A stretch of 64,000 nucleotides of DNA, taken from contig CAJUEW010000002.1 in NCBI GenBank assembly GCA_910585465.1, positions 1 through 64,000 on the forward strand. The letters are read 5' to 3'. Shown here one piece after another: positions 26,301 to 34,731 of this stretch. The first letter of the stretch is position 1. The number at the start of each line of letters is the position of its first letter. A program made the translations under genes and the position numbers. Source of the stretch: an uncultured Lachnospiraceae bacterium. Its GTDB lineage: Bacteria; Bacillota; Clostridia; Lachnospirales; Lachnospiraceae. The notes beneath the pieces were generated by a model that saw only the letters and a program-made list of their open reading frames with translations, was not told where the DNA came from and ran no database searches.

Positions 26301-27353
26301 ATGAAAAAGAGAGTAGTAAGCGTATTATTAACAGCAGCGATGACGGCAGTGCTGGTGTCAGGATGTAAAAATCAGACGGAGACTGGGGAAAAGCAGCCGG
26401 AAGCTTCTGAGACAGAGGAAGCGCCGGAAGATGCCTCTGAAACTGCAGAAAGCGCTGTATATAAGGTGGCGGTGGTAAAGCAGATGGATCATGCGTCCCT
26501 GGACGAGATTGCAGATGCCGTCTGTAAGGAACTGGATACGATTGCTTCTGAGAAGGGTGTGTCCATTGAATATGAAGTATACTCGGGGCAGGGAGATCAG
26601 TCGGTGCTGAAACAGATTGGAACTCAGGTGATTTCCGAAAAGGTGAATGCAATTATTCCAATTGCAACTCTGGCAGGGCAGGTGATGGCAACCTGTGCGG
26701 AGGAGACACAGACTCCGGTAGTCTTTGCGGCGATTTCTGATCCGGAGAATGCAGAGATGACAGGGATTGACTATGTAACAGGCACCTCCGATGCTCTGAA
26801 TACAGAATTTATCATGAATATGATGCTGGCGCAGAATCCGGACGTACAGAAGGTAGGCCTTTTATATTCTCTGTCAGAGGACAATTCCGCAGCTCCCATT
26901 GCAGAGGCAAAGGAGTATCTGGAAGGAAAAGGCATTTCCTATGTGGAAAAGACAGCCAATACCAACGATGAAGTGATCGCGGCGGCAAGCGCTTTGATTG
27001 CAGAGGATGTGGACGCGATTTTCACCCCCACCGACAATGTAATTATGTCAGCCGAGCTTGCCATTTATGAGAATCTGGCGGAGGCAGGGATTCCCCATTA
27101 TACAGGAGCGGATTCCTTTGTCCGCAACGGTGCATTTACCACCTGCGGCGTGAACTATACCAGTCTTGGATATGATACGGCAGACCTGGCATATTCAGCA
27201 ATGACGGAAGGCATGGAGAAGCTGGAGGATTATTATCTGACAGACGGAGGCATCATTACTGTTAATACAGAGACGGCGGAAGCCCTTGGGATAGATTATT
27301 CTGTATTTTCTGATATGGGAGAGGTAGTGGAGGTTACTACAACAGAGGACTGA
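26301..27353 (+). CDS. trpX: Tryptophan ABC importer, substrate-binding lipoprotein, 350 aa
   Basis: Signal peptide with lipobox LVSGC (C22), an acidic linker, then a periplasmic-binding fold of the ABC_sub_bind type (VYKVAVVKQMDHASLDEI...). With the Trp T-box upstream and permease and ATPase genes downstream, it is the TrpX component of TrpXYZ; the substrate assignment is inference from the UGG specifier and known T-box regulons. The protein contains no tryptophan, sensible for a gene needed when tryptophan is scarce. The start at 26301 follows TGGAGG. Confidence 0.88.
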   Translation: MKKRVVSVLLTAAMTAVLVSGCKNQTETGEKQPEASETEEAPEDASETAESAVYKVAVVKQMDHASLDEIADAVCKELDTIASEKGVSIEYEVYSGQGDQSVLKQIGTQVISEKVNAIIPIATLAGQVMATCAEETQTPVVFAAISDPENAEMTGIDYVTGTSDALNTEFIMNMMLAQNPDVQKVGLLYSLSEDNSAAPIAEAKEYLEGKGISYVEKTANTNDEVIAAASALIAEDVDAIFTPTDNVIMSAELAIYENLAEAGIPHYTGADSFVRNGAFTTCGVNYTSLGYDTADLAYSAMTEGMEKLEDYYLTDGGIITVNTETAEALGIDYSVFSDMGEVVEVTTTED

Positions 27354-27400
27354 CCTTGAGCTTTTGGAAAATGTAATCTTTGAATGTCAAAATCAAAAGA

Positions 27401-27420
27401 CCCCTGGCAGAAACCAGGGG
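27401..27420 (+). repeat. Hairpin between trpX and trpY
   Basis: CCCCTGG/CCAGGGG with a 6-base loop, flanked by AAAATC and GATTTT that extend the pairing. In transporter operons such hairpins often protect the binding-protein message or partly stop transcription; here it can explain higher trpX output. Confidence 0.6.
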
Positions 27421-27445
27421 GATTTTCTGAAAGGAAGTGACGGTT

Positions 27446-28354
27446 ATGCTTTATGTTATTCAGACGGCCCTGGAGCTGGGCTTTATGTATGCGCTGGTAG
27501 CCATGGCGCTGTTCTTAAGCTACCGGATTCTGGATATTGCAGATCTGACCACAGACAGCGGCTTTGTGCTGGGTGCCGCCGTTTCGGTTACCGTAGCGGC
27601 AGCGGGGCATCCTCTGCTTGCAATCTTTGCCGCAATTCTTGCGGGCGTATGCGCCGGATTTGTCACTGCATTTTTACAGACACGGCTGGGAGTTCCATCC
27701 ATACTGGCGGGAATCGTTACAAATACCGGATTATACACGGTTAATCTGATGGTTATGGGATGGAGCTCTAATGTGAGCCTTTTAAAGCAGGAAACCTTGT
27801 TTACTATGCTGAAGGATACAGGAATCGGCGGAAGCTGGTATAAGCTGCTTTTGTCAGCGGGGATTACGGTTCTGGCAGGAATTGCGCTTGTATGGTTTCT
27901 CGGAACAAGGCTGGGGTTAAGCATCCGTGCAACCGGAGACAATAAGGATATGGTGCGCGCTTCTTCTGTGAATCCCGTATTTACGATCACAGTGGGACTT
28001 TGTATTGCCAACGGACTGACTGCTTTATCAGGAGCGGTTGTGGGGCAGTACCAGAAATCCGCAGACATTAACAGCGGAACAGGTATCGTAGTCATCGGCC
28101 TTGCCTGCCTGATTATTGGAGAGACTGTATTCGGCCGCAGATCCATAGTAATGAATGTGATTGCCGCAGTAGCCGGGAGCGTCATTTATCGGTTTATTTA
28201 TGCAATTATCCTGACAACATCCGTTGTGCCGATTGAATGTCTGAAGCTTGTGACAGCTATTGTAGTTGCGTTGGCCATTGCTTCGCCTGCGCTGAAGGAA
28301 TGGGCTGCCTTCCAGAAACGGAAGATGGGCGCTGCTCAAAGGGGAGGAAACTGA
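27446..28354 (+). CDS. trpY: Tryptophan ABC importer, permease, 302 aa
   Basis: Branched-chain-type ABC permease (BPD_transp_2 fold) with about eight to nine hydrophobic segments and the characteristic glycine/alanine-rich loop GLSIRATGDNKDMVRASSV, the likely ATPase-coupling region, near residue 160. ATG at 27446 is preferred to the in-frame GTG at 27437 because GGAAG ends 8 bases before it. It lies 1 bp before trpZ, so the two are tightly coupled. Confidence 0.9.
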   Translation: MLYVIQTALELGFMYALVAMALFLSYRILDIADLTTDSGFVLGAAVSVTVAAAGHPLLAIFAAILAGVCAGFVTAFLQTRLGVPSILAGIVTNTGLYTVNLMVMGWSSNVSLLKQETLFTMLKDTGIGGSWYKLLLSAGITVLAGIALVWFLGTRLGLSIRATGDNKDMVRASSVNPVFTITVGLCIANGLTALSGAVVGQYQKSADINSGTGIVVIGLACLIIGETVFGRRSIVMNVIAAVAGSVIYRFIYAIILTTSVVPIECLKLVTAIVVALAIASPALKEWAAFQKRKMGAAQRGGN

Positions 28355-28355
28355 T

Positions 28356-29162
28356 ATGCTGAAGCTGAAAAATATCAAAAAAACCTTCAATCCCGGCACT
28401 GTAAATGAAAAGTGCGCGGTTCAGAATCTGTCCCTGCATTTAAAGCCGGGAGATTTTGCAACGATCATCGGTTCCAACGGGGCCGGAAAATCTACGATGC
28501 TGAATGCTGTTGCGGGAGGCTTTTTTGTGGATGAGGGCTCCATTATTCTGGATGGAAAAGCGATTACTTTTACGCCGGAATATAAAAGAAGCCGCGTGAT
28601 CGGGCGTCTGTTCCAGGACCCTTTAAAGGGCACGGCTCCTCATATGACAATCGAAGAGAATCTGGCTCTGGCGTTTCTGCGTACCTCCAGAGGAAATGCC
28701 CCCTTCAGCCGTATATCCAAGAGGGATAAGGAATTTTTTAAAGAGCAGCTTGCCCTGCTGGATATGGGGCTGGAGGATCGTATGAAGCAGCCGGTAGGCC
28801 TTTTGTCAGGAGGACAGCGTCAGGCGCTGACACTTCTGATGGCCACAGTGGTGCCTCCGCAGCTTCTTCTGCTGGATGAACATACGGCAGCGCTGGATCC
28901 GGGTACGGCAGATAAGGTTCTGGAGCTGACGAAAAGGGTGATCGCAAAAAATCATACTACCTGCCTGATGGTTACCCATAATATGCAGCAGGCTCTGACC
29001 ATGGGGAACCGGACTCTGATGATGGATAATGGAAAAATTGTTCTGGATGTGGAGGGGGAAGAGCGAAAAAGCATGACCGTTTCCGACCTGCTGGAAAAAT
29101 TTCGTACAGGCGCAGGCAGAGCTCTGGACAATGACAGAATACTGCTGTCAGTGGAGGAGTAA
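28356..29162 (+). CDS. trpZ: Tryptophan ABC importer, ATPase, 268 aa
   Basis: ABC ATPase powering TrpXY. Walker A GSNGAGKST near residue 40, signature LSGGQRQALTLLMA near residue 150, Walker B LLLLDEHTAALDP (histidine replaces the usual proline of DEPT), and the H-loop VTHNMQQAL. Like trpX it contains no tryptophan. The DEHTAALD variant is usual for this ATPase subgroup as far as I recall. The minus-strand AraC gene ends 16 bp downstream. Confidence 0.9.
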   Translation: MLKLKNIKKTFNPGTVNEKCAVQNLSLHLKPGDFATIIGSNGAGKSTMLNAVAGGFFVDEGSIILDGKAITFTPEYKRSRVIGRLFQDPLKGTAPHMTIEENLALAFLRTSRGNAPFSRISKRDKEFFKEQLALLDMGLEDRMKQPVGLLSGGQRQALTLLMATVVPPQLLLLDEHTAALDPGTADKVLELTKRVIAKNHTTCLMVTHNMQQALTMGNRTLMMDNGKIVLDVEGEERKSMTVSDLLEKFRTGAGRALDNDRILLSVEE

Positions 29163-29178
29163 CAAAAGGGATTATGGA

Positions 29179-30036
29179 TTACCACATTTTCCGGTATTCT
29201 CCCGGCGCGATGCCTTCCACTTTTTTGAATACTCTGGCAAAGTATGCCGGCTCTTCAATACCGCATTCCCGGCCAATCTGCTCGATAGTCAAATCGCTGA
29301 AGCGAAGGAGCTGCTTGGCGTGAGTGACCCGGATTTGCGCCAGATAACTGTTGACGGAAATGCCGAACTGTTCTTTGAATATTCTGGTCAGATAAAACTT
29401 ATTGATAAAAAATGTGGAAGCAAGATCTTTCAATGTGATTTTTTCCTTGTAGTGCTGATCCAGATAATCCTTTACATGATGAAGGGACTGTTTTTTTAAA
29501 ACAATAGGAGCATTAGTTTCAGGATACCAGCTTTCTGCCATTAACAATGTCAGAAGGCTGGTTATTTTTTCGGAAATGTGCATGTCCCGGATGTAGTCCT
29601 CAGAATTGGCAATACTAAATAACTGTTCCAGCAGTTCCACAAATGGGAGCATATTTTTTGGATGAAAAACAGGGCGGCCTCCGCGTTCCACATATTTTCC
29701 GTAGATTTCGTTTATGTTGGGACCATAAAAATGAATCCATTTAAGCGTCCAGAGATTGTCAGATGAGCGGTGGGAATATGTTTTTTTACAGTCAATGAAT
29801 ACACAGTCTCCGGTCAGGAGATGGTATTTTATACCATCGTACACAAGATTTCCGGAGCCGCTTAAAACAATAAAGAACAGATAGGAAATCAGTCTGTCAC
29901 GTTTGCTGGTGTGAGGCTTTAGCGCCTGAAGCGTGCCGGTTTCCTGCAGATGAAACAGGTTGGTCTTGGCAAAGCCGGACGGCGTATAGATGATACGGTT
30001 TGATTTTACAGGAGTTCCCTGAAATAAAGCATCCAT
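29179..30036 (-). CDS. AraC-family transcriptional regulator, 285 aa
   Basis: N-terminal cupin-like sensor domain (GSGNLVYDGIKYHLLTGDCV near residue 60) and a C-terminal pair of helix-turn-helix motifs (ITLKDLASTFFINKFYLTR and LTIEQIGRECGIEEPAYFAR) typical of AraC/XylS. The ligand is unknown; the family often senses sugars. It is divergent from gmd, and a 10-bp direct repeat at 21-bp pitch lies between the two promoters, so control of itself and of the GDP-fucose operon is the natural inference. Confidence 0.92.
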   Translation of the reverse strand: MDALFQGTPVKSNRIIYTPSGFAKTNLFHLQETGTLQALKPHTSKRDRLISYLFFIVLSGSGNLVYDGIKYHLLTGDCVFIDCKKTYSHRSSDNLWTLKWIHFYGPNINEIYGKYVERGGRPVFHPKNMLPFVELLEQLFSIANSEDYIRDMHISEKITSLLTLLMAESWYPETNAPIVLKKQSLHHVKDYLDQHYKEKITLKDLASTFFINKFYLTRIFKEQFGISVNSYLAQIRVTHAKQLLRFSDLTIEQIGRECGIEEPAYFARVFKKVEGIAPGEYRKMW

Positions 30037-30079
30037 AGTCTGTTCTCCGAAAGGTATTTTTTTCAGTATATCATAGGAG

Positions 30080-30110
30080 TCAATATTGTACCAGAATTTT
30101 TCAATATTGT
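30080..30110. promoter_or_regulatory. Direct-repeat operator between AraC gene and gmd
   Basis: TCAATATTGT occurs twice, at 30080-30089 and 30101-30110, 21 bp apart (two helical turns), the usual pitch of AraC-family half-sites. The second copy ends 3 bp before the gmd -35. Confidence 0.6.
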
Positions 30111-30113
30111 GAA
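30085..30113 (-). promoter_or_regulatory. Promoter of the AraC-family gene
   Basis: On the minus strand TTCACA (30113-30108), 17 bp, TACAAT (30090-30085). Both hexamers overlap the direct repeats. Confidence 0.6.
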
Positions 30114-30142
30114 TTGATGGATGCCGCGGTTATGTTTAAAAT
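30114..30142 (+). promoter_or_regulatory. Promoter of the gmd operon
   Basis: TTGATG, 17 bp, TAAAAT; back-to-back with the AraC-gene promoter. Confidence 0.65.
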
Positions 30143-30184
30143 AGAACACAGCATGAAAATATAAAGAAAAAGGAGTTATTTACA

Positions 30185-31237
30185 ATGAAAAAAGCGTTGA
30201 TTACCGGTATAACGGGCCAGGACGGTTCTTACCTGGCAGAGTTTCTGTTGGAAAAGGGGTATGAGGTTCACGGAATTACCCGCCGTGCTTCCATCTCCAA
30301 TACGGCGCGTATTGACCATCTGATTGCAAAGAAGGCGGTTGTTCTTCACGATGGGGATTTGTCTGATTCCTCCTCCCTGATCCGTATTATCGGCCTTGTT
30401 CAGCCGGACGAGATTTATAATCTGGCTGCCCAGTCCCATGTACAGGTATCCTTTGATGTGCCGGAGTATTCCGGCGATGTGGATGCACTTGGAGTTCTTC
30501 GCATCCTGGAGGCAGTTCGTATCCTTGGGCTGACTGAGAAAACGAGGGTGTATCAGGCATCCACCTCCGAGCTGTACGGAAAAGTGGAGGAGGTTCCCCA
30601 GAGGGAAACTACTCCGTTCCATCCATACAGTCCTTATGCGGTTGCAAAGCAGTATGGCTTCTGGATTGTTAAAGAATACCGGGAGGCTTACGGAATGTTC
30701 GCAGTGAATGGTATTCTGTTTAATCATGAATCTGAGCGCCGCGGTGAAAACTTTGTTACCCGTAAGATTACCCTGGCTGCGGGACGTATCGCGGAGGGGC
30801 TGCAGGATCATCTGGAGCTTGGCAATATGGATTCTCTGCGTGACTGGGGGTACGCAAAGGATTATGTAGAGTGTATGTGGCTGATGATGCAGCAGGAGAA
30901 ACCGGAGGATTTTGTCATTGCCACCGGCGTGCAGCATACGGTTCGGGACTTTACAGAGAAGGCGTTTAAAGCCAATCATATTGATATCCGCTGGGAAGGA
31001 AAGGGACTGGAGGAAAAGGGATATGACGCAAAGACCGGAAAAATGCTGGTATGCGTTAATCCGGCATGGTTCCGTCCTACAGACGTGGATAATCTCTGGG
31101 GAGATCCTACGAAGGCAAGGACAGTTCTGGGATGGGATCCACAGAAGACAAGCTATGAGGAACTGGTGGCGATTATGGCCAGACATGACCGTGAGCTGGC
31201 GAAAAAAGAAGCAGCCATAAAGGCTGCCCTGCAGTAG
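30185..31237 (+). CDS. gmd: GDP-mannose 4,6-dehydratase, 350 aa
   Basis: Converts GDP-D-mannose to GDP-4-keto-6-deoxymannose, first step to GDP-L-fucose. Short-chain dehydrogenase fold with NADP loop GITGQDGSYLAE at residues 7-18, and catalytic SxnY-x3-K seen as YSPYAVAKQYG near residue 155 with the upstream STSELYG. It is followed 17 bp later by fcl, then by manC and manA, giving an almost complete route from fructose-6-phosphate. AAAGGAG precedes the start. Confidence 0.96.
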   Translation: MKKALITGITGQDGSYLAEFLLEKGYEVHGITRRASISNTARIDHLIAKKAVVLHDGDLSDSSSLIRIIGLVQPDEIYNLAAQSHVQVSFDVPEYSGDVDALGVLRILEAVRILGLTEKTRVYQASTSELYGKVEEVPQRETTPFHPYSPYAVAKQYGFWIVKEYREAYGMFAVNGILFNHESERRGENFVTRKITLAAGRIAEGLQDHLELGNMDSLRDWGYAKDYVECMWLMMQQEKPEDFVIATGVQHTVRDFTEKAFKANHIDIRWEGKGLEEKGYDAKTGKMLVCVNPAWFRPTDVDNLWGDPTKARTVLGWDPQKTSYEELVAIMARHDRELAKKEAAIKAALQ

Positions 31238-31254
31238 AAAAGGGGAAAACTGTT

Positions 31255-32199
31255 ATGATGGAGAAAAATGCAAAAATATACGTGGCAGGACACCGCGGAA
31301 TGGTGGGTTCCGCGATTGTGAGGGAGCTGAACCGTCAGGGATATACGAATATTATTACCCGTACACATAAGGAGCTGGATCTGTGCCGCCAGGATATGGT
31401 GGAAAAATTTTTTGCAGAGGAAAAACCGGAATATGTGTTCCTGGCCGCTGCCAAGGTCGGGGGAATTGTGGCGAACGAGGAAGCGCTGGCTGATTTTATG
31501 TACTATAATATGATACTGGAAATGAATGTGATTCACAGTGCGTGGGAGAACGGCTGTAAGAAGCTGGAGTTTCTTGGTTCCTCCTGTATCTATCCCCGTA
31601 TGGCTCCGCAGCCTATGAAGGAAAGCTGCCTGCTTACCTCCGAGCTGGAAAAAACCAATGAAGCGTATGCGCTGGCCAAAATATCCGGACTGAAATACTG
31701 CGAATTTCTGAACAGGCAGTACGGGACGGATTATATCAGCGTTATGCCGACCAATCTGTATGGGCCCAATGACAATTATCATCCGACTCACAGCCATGTA
31801 CTGCCTGCCCTGATCCGCCGTTTTCATGAGGCAAAGGAACAGAAGCTGCCGTTTGTAACCTGCTGGGGGGACGGAAGTCCGCTGCGTGAATTTCTGTATG
31901 TGGACGATCTGGCGGATCTTTGTATATTCCTGATGAATCATTACAGCGGTAATGAAACAGTGAACGCAGGCACGGGAAAGGAACTGACAATCAAGGAACT
32001 GACAGAGCTGGTTGCAAAGGTTATCGGTTATACAGGAGAGATCCGCTGGGATCCGTCCAGGCCAAACGGAACTCCCAGAAAGCTTCTGGATGTGTCTAAG
32101 AGCAAAGCTCTTGGATGGACCTATAAAACGGAGCTGGAAGAGGGTATCCGTCTGTCTTATGAGGATTTTCTGAATAACCCCATGAGAGCCGAGAGGTAA
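31255..32199 (+). CDS. fcl: GDP-L-fucose synthase, 314 aa
   Basis: Epimerase-reductase that completes GDP-L-fucose using NADPH. Nucleotide loop VAGHRGMVGSAIVREL at the N-terminus, family motif FLGSSCIYPR, and catalytic YALAKISGLKYC near residue 140. The dinucleotide-loop variant HRGMVGSA is characteristic of WcaG/Fcl. A second ATG lies one codon downstream of 31255; either may be used. No fucosyltransferase is in the window, so the acceptor glycan (capsule, surface polysaccharide or glycoprotein) is unknown. Confidence 0.96.
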   Translation: MMEKNAKIYVAGHRGMVGSAIVRELNRQGYTNIITRTHKELDLCRQDMVEKFFAEEKPEYVFLAAAKVGGIVANEEALADFMYYNMILEMNVIHSAWENGCKKLEFLGSSCIYPRMAPQPMKESCLLTSELEKTNEAYALAKISGLKYCEFLNRQYGTDYISVMPTNLYGPNDNYHPTHSHVLPALIRRFHEAKEQKLPFVTCWGDGSPLREFLYVDDLADLCIFLMNHYSGNETVNAGTGKELTIKELTELVAKVIGYTGEIRWDPSRPNGTPRKLLDVSKSKALGWTYKTELEEGIRLSYEDFLNNPMRAER

Positions 32200-32232
32200 A
32201 AAGGATAAAAAAGACAAAAAGATAAAGAAGAT

Positions 32233-32285
32233 AAAAGGGCCGCCGGTGTTTTCTGCAGCCTGGAGGCGTACCGGCAGCTCTTTTT
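32233..32285 (+). terminator. Intra-operon terminator-like hairpin between fcl and manC
   Basis: AAAAGGGC-C-GCCGGT pairs with ACCGGC-A-GCTCTTTT with one mismatch; five Ts follow. Its T-tract ends 16 bp before the manC start, leaving no room for another promoter. Confidence 0.65.
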
Positions 32286-32301
32286 GGGAAAGGATGTATT
32301 T

Positions 32302-33618
32302 ATGAATATTGTACTTCTGTCAGGCGGCTCGGGAAAACGTCTGTGGCCGCTCTCCAATGATATTCGTTCCAAACAGTTTATTAAGATTTTTAAGACAGAG
32401 GACGGCGCTTATGAATCCATGGTTCAGCGTGTCTACCGCCAGCTTAAGAAAGTGGATTCTGAAGTGAATATCACCATTGCCACCTCCAGGACACAGATTT
32501 CCGCGCTTCATAATCAGCTTGGGGAGGGAGTCAGCATATCACTGGAGCCATGCCGCCGCGATACGTTCCCGGCGATTGCGCTGGCCACCGCTTATCTGCA
32601 TGATATACAGGGGGTTTCAGAGGAAGAATCTGTTGTAGTATGTCCTGTGGATCCCTATGTGGAGGAGGATTATTTTGAAGCGCTGAAAAGACTGGGGGAT
32701 CAGGCGGATAAAGGAGAGGCCAATCTGGTACTGATGGGAATTGAACCGACTTATCCAAGCGAAAAGTATGGTTATATTATTCCCCAAAGTAAGGACAGCG
32801 TGAGCCGTGTTTCCACCTTTAAGGAAAAGCCGGATGCAGAAACCGCAAAAAGTTATATCAGTCAGGGGGCGCTTTGGAATGGAGGCGTGTTTGCCTATAA
32901 ACTGAAATATGTATTGAATAAGGCCCATGAGCTGATTGATTTTACGGATTATCAGGATTTGTTTTCCAGGTACGGCACACTGGAAAAGATCAGCTTTGAC
33001 TATGCGGTGGTTGAAAAGGAAAAAGAGATTCAGGTTATGCGTTTTAAAGGACAATGGAAGGATCTTGGTACCTGGAATACCCTGACTGAGGCAATGGAGG
33101 AAGCCAGTGTCGGAGAGGCAATTATGAATGAAAACTGCAGAAATGTCCATATCATTAATGAACTGAATGTTCCGGTGCTTGCGATGGGACTGGAGGATGT
33201 GGTTATTTCAGCCAGCCCGGAGGGAATTCTTGTATCTGACAAAGAACAGTCCAGCTATATTAAGCCCTTTGTGGACAGAATTGACCAGCAGATTATGTTT
33301 GCGGAAAAATCCTGGGGAAGCTTCCGGGTACTGGATATTGAGGATGAAAGTCTGACTATTAAAGTGACGCTGAATCCGGGACACCGCATGAACTATCACA
33401 GCCACAGGAACAGAAACGAAGTGTGGGTGGTGATATCCGGGACAGGCCGTACGATCGTGGATGGTATGGAGCAGGAGGTCTGTGCAGGAGATGTGATTAC
33501 GATGCAGGCCGGATGCCGTCATACGGTCGTTGCCTGTACGGAGCTTAAGCTTATTGAGGTGCAGCTGGGTAAGGAGATCAGTGTCCATGACAAACAAAAA
33601 TTCTCTCTTGAAGCATAA
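32302..33618 (+). CDS. manC: Mannose-1-phosphate guanylyltransferase, 438 aa
   Basis: Makes GDP-mannose from mannose-1-phosphate and GTP. N-terminal nucleotidyltransferase with GGSGKRLWPLS at residues 8-18, SKQF, and the substrate motif FKEKPDAETA; a C-terminal cupin (LNPGHRMNYHSHRNRNEVW) resembles a type II mannose-6-phosphate isomerase domain. At 438 residues it lies between GDP-mannose enzymes without a cupin (about 350) and full bifunctional ones (about 470). Start at 32302 with AAAGGA upstream. It overlaps manA by 32 bp. Confidence 0.94.
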   Translation: MNIVLLSGGSGKRLWPLSNDIRSKQFIKIFKTEDGAYESMVQRVYRQLKKVDSEVNITIATSRTQISALHNQLGEGVSISLEPCRRDTFPAIALATAYLHDIQGVSEEESVVVCPVDPYVEEDYFEALKRLGDQADKGEANLVLMGIEPTYPSEKYGYIIPQSKDSVSRVSTFKEKPDAETAKSYISQGALWNGGVFAYKLKYVLNKAHELIDFTDYQDLFSRYGTLEKISFDYAVVEKEKEIQVMRFKGQWKDLGTWNTLTEAMEEASVGEAIMNENCRNVHIINELNVPVLAMGLEDVVISASPEGILVSDKEQSSYIKPFVDRIDQQIMFAEKSWGSFRVLDIEDESLTIKVTLNPGHRMNYHSHRNRNEVWVVISGTGRTIVDGMEQEVCAGDVITMQAGCRHTVVACTELKLIEVQLGKEISVHDKQKFSLEA

Positions 33619-34594
33619 GCCTTTTTTGCTGAAGCCGGCAGGAAAGGATTATCTTTGGGGCGGAACCCGGCTGAAGGATGATTTTTCCAAGGAGTCTGAT
33701 TTATATCCATTGGCGGAAACATGGGAGTGTTCTACTCATCCGGACGGCCCCAGTACAGTTTCCGGCGGTGAGCACGGTGGAATGCTTCTGACAGAAGTAC
33801 TAAAAGAATATCCGGAGTACATTGGAACACATCCGGGAACTGACGGAGAGCTGCCGATTCTGATTAAATTAATTGATGCAAAACAGGACTTGTCTGTTCA
33901 GGTGCATCCGGATGATGATTATGCCAGAGAGCATGAAAACGGTGCATTGGGTAAGACAGAGATGTGGTATGTGCTGGATGCAGACAAAGGCGCAAGGCTG
34001 GTCTATGGACTGCTCCGGGATACGGATAAAGATGTTCTGCGCCGGAGCATTGAACAGGGAGCCGTGGAGAAATATTTACAGTGGGTTCCTGTTAAAAAGG
34101 ACGATTTGTTTTATATTGAGGCAGGAACGATTCATGCCGTTGGGGCAGGCTCGCTGATTGCGGAGATTCAGCAAAATTCAAACATAACCTACCGTCTGTA
34201 TGATTATGACCGGGTGGATAAGAACGGCAGAAAAAGAGAACTGCATATTGACAAAGCTTTGGAGGCTGCCAGACTGACAGGAAGCTCCAGACCCGTCCAG
34301 CCCATGCGCGTACTCAAATATCAGAAGGGCTGTGCATCGGAATTTTTGTGCCGCTGTAAATATTTCCAGGCGGAACGTGTGCTGCTTAACACAGAGCAGT
34401 GCCGGGAAATGGTAAGCTTTTGCACGGGAGGACTTTCCTTTCAGGTGCTTTTGTGTGTAAAGGGCTGCGGAACTATGATATTCGGAAAAAATGAAGCAAT
34501 CCATTTCTTTAAGGGAGATTGTATTTTTGTACCTGCCGACTCCGTCCTGATAAAGCTGCATGGGAAGGCCCAGTTTTTAAAGGTGAGCTGTTAA
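33587..34594 (+). CDS. manA: Mannose-6-phosphate isomerase, class I type, 335 aa
   Basis: Interconverts fructose-6-phosphate and mannose-6-phosphate, feeding manC through a phosphomannomutase not present here. Zinc-ligand region QVHPDDDYAREHENGALGKT near residue 105 and GTIHAVGAGSLIAEIQQNS near residue 185; opening PAGKDYLWGGTRLK is typical. ATG 33587 lies inside manC with AAGGAG 10 bases before it. Because manC may also have an isomerase-like cupin, manA is the real isomerase by family. Confidence 0.95.
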   Translation: MTNKNSLLKHKPFLLKPAGKDYLWGGTRLKDDFSKESDLYPLAETWECSTHPDGPSTVSGGEHGGMLLTEVLKEYPEYIGTHPGTDGELPILIKLIDAKQDLSVQVHPDDDYAREHENGALGKTEMWYVLDADKGARLVYGLLRDTDKDVLRRSIEQGAVEKYLQWVPVKKDDLFYIEAGTIHAVGAGSLIAEIQQNSNITYRLYDYDRVDKNGRKRELHIDKALEAARLTGSSRPVQPMRVLKYQKGCASEFLCRCKYFQAERVLLNTEQCREMVSFCTGGLSFQVLLCVKGCGTMIFGKNEAIHFFKGDCIFVPADSVLIKLHGKAQFLKVSC

Positions 34595-34672
34595 ATGGAT
34601 AACAGAGGCCGCTGGCAGTAAGATCTTTGAAGTCTCATGATAAAAAGTGAGAAAACTCAGGAGTGAAAATAT

Positions 34673-34701
34673 TTGACAGAAAATTGTCAGGGGGTTATAC
34701 T
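34673..34701 (+). promoter_or_regulatory. Promoter of rex with overlapping dyad
   Basis: TTGACA, 17 bp, TATACT. The dyad TGACA-N6-TGTCA (34674-34689) begins within the -35 and could serve autoregulation; it does not match the known Rex box closely. Confidence 0.75.
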
Positions 34702-34731
34702 GAAAGCAGCAAATATTTTGGGAGGCTTTAA

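Noticed and set aside
30176..32217. Two long minus-strand frames over gmd and fcl
   Set aside because: Both are antisense to enzymes with intact catalytic motifs.
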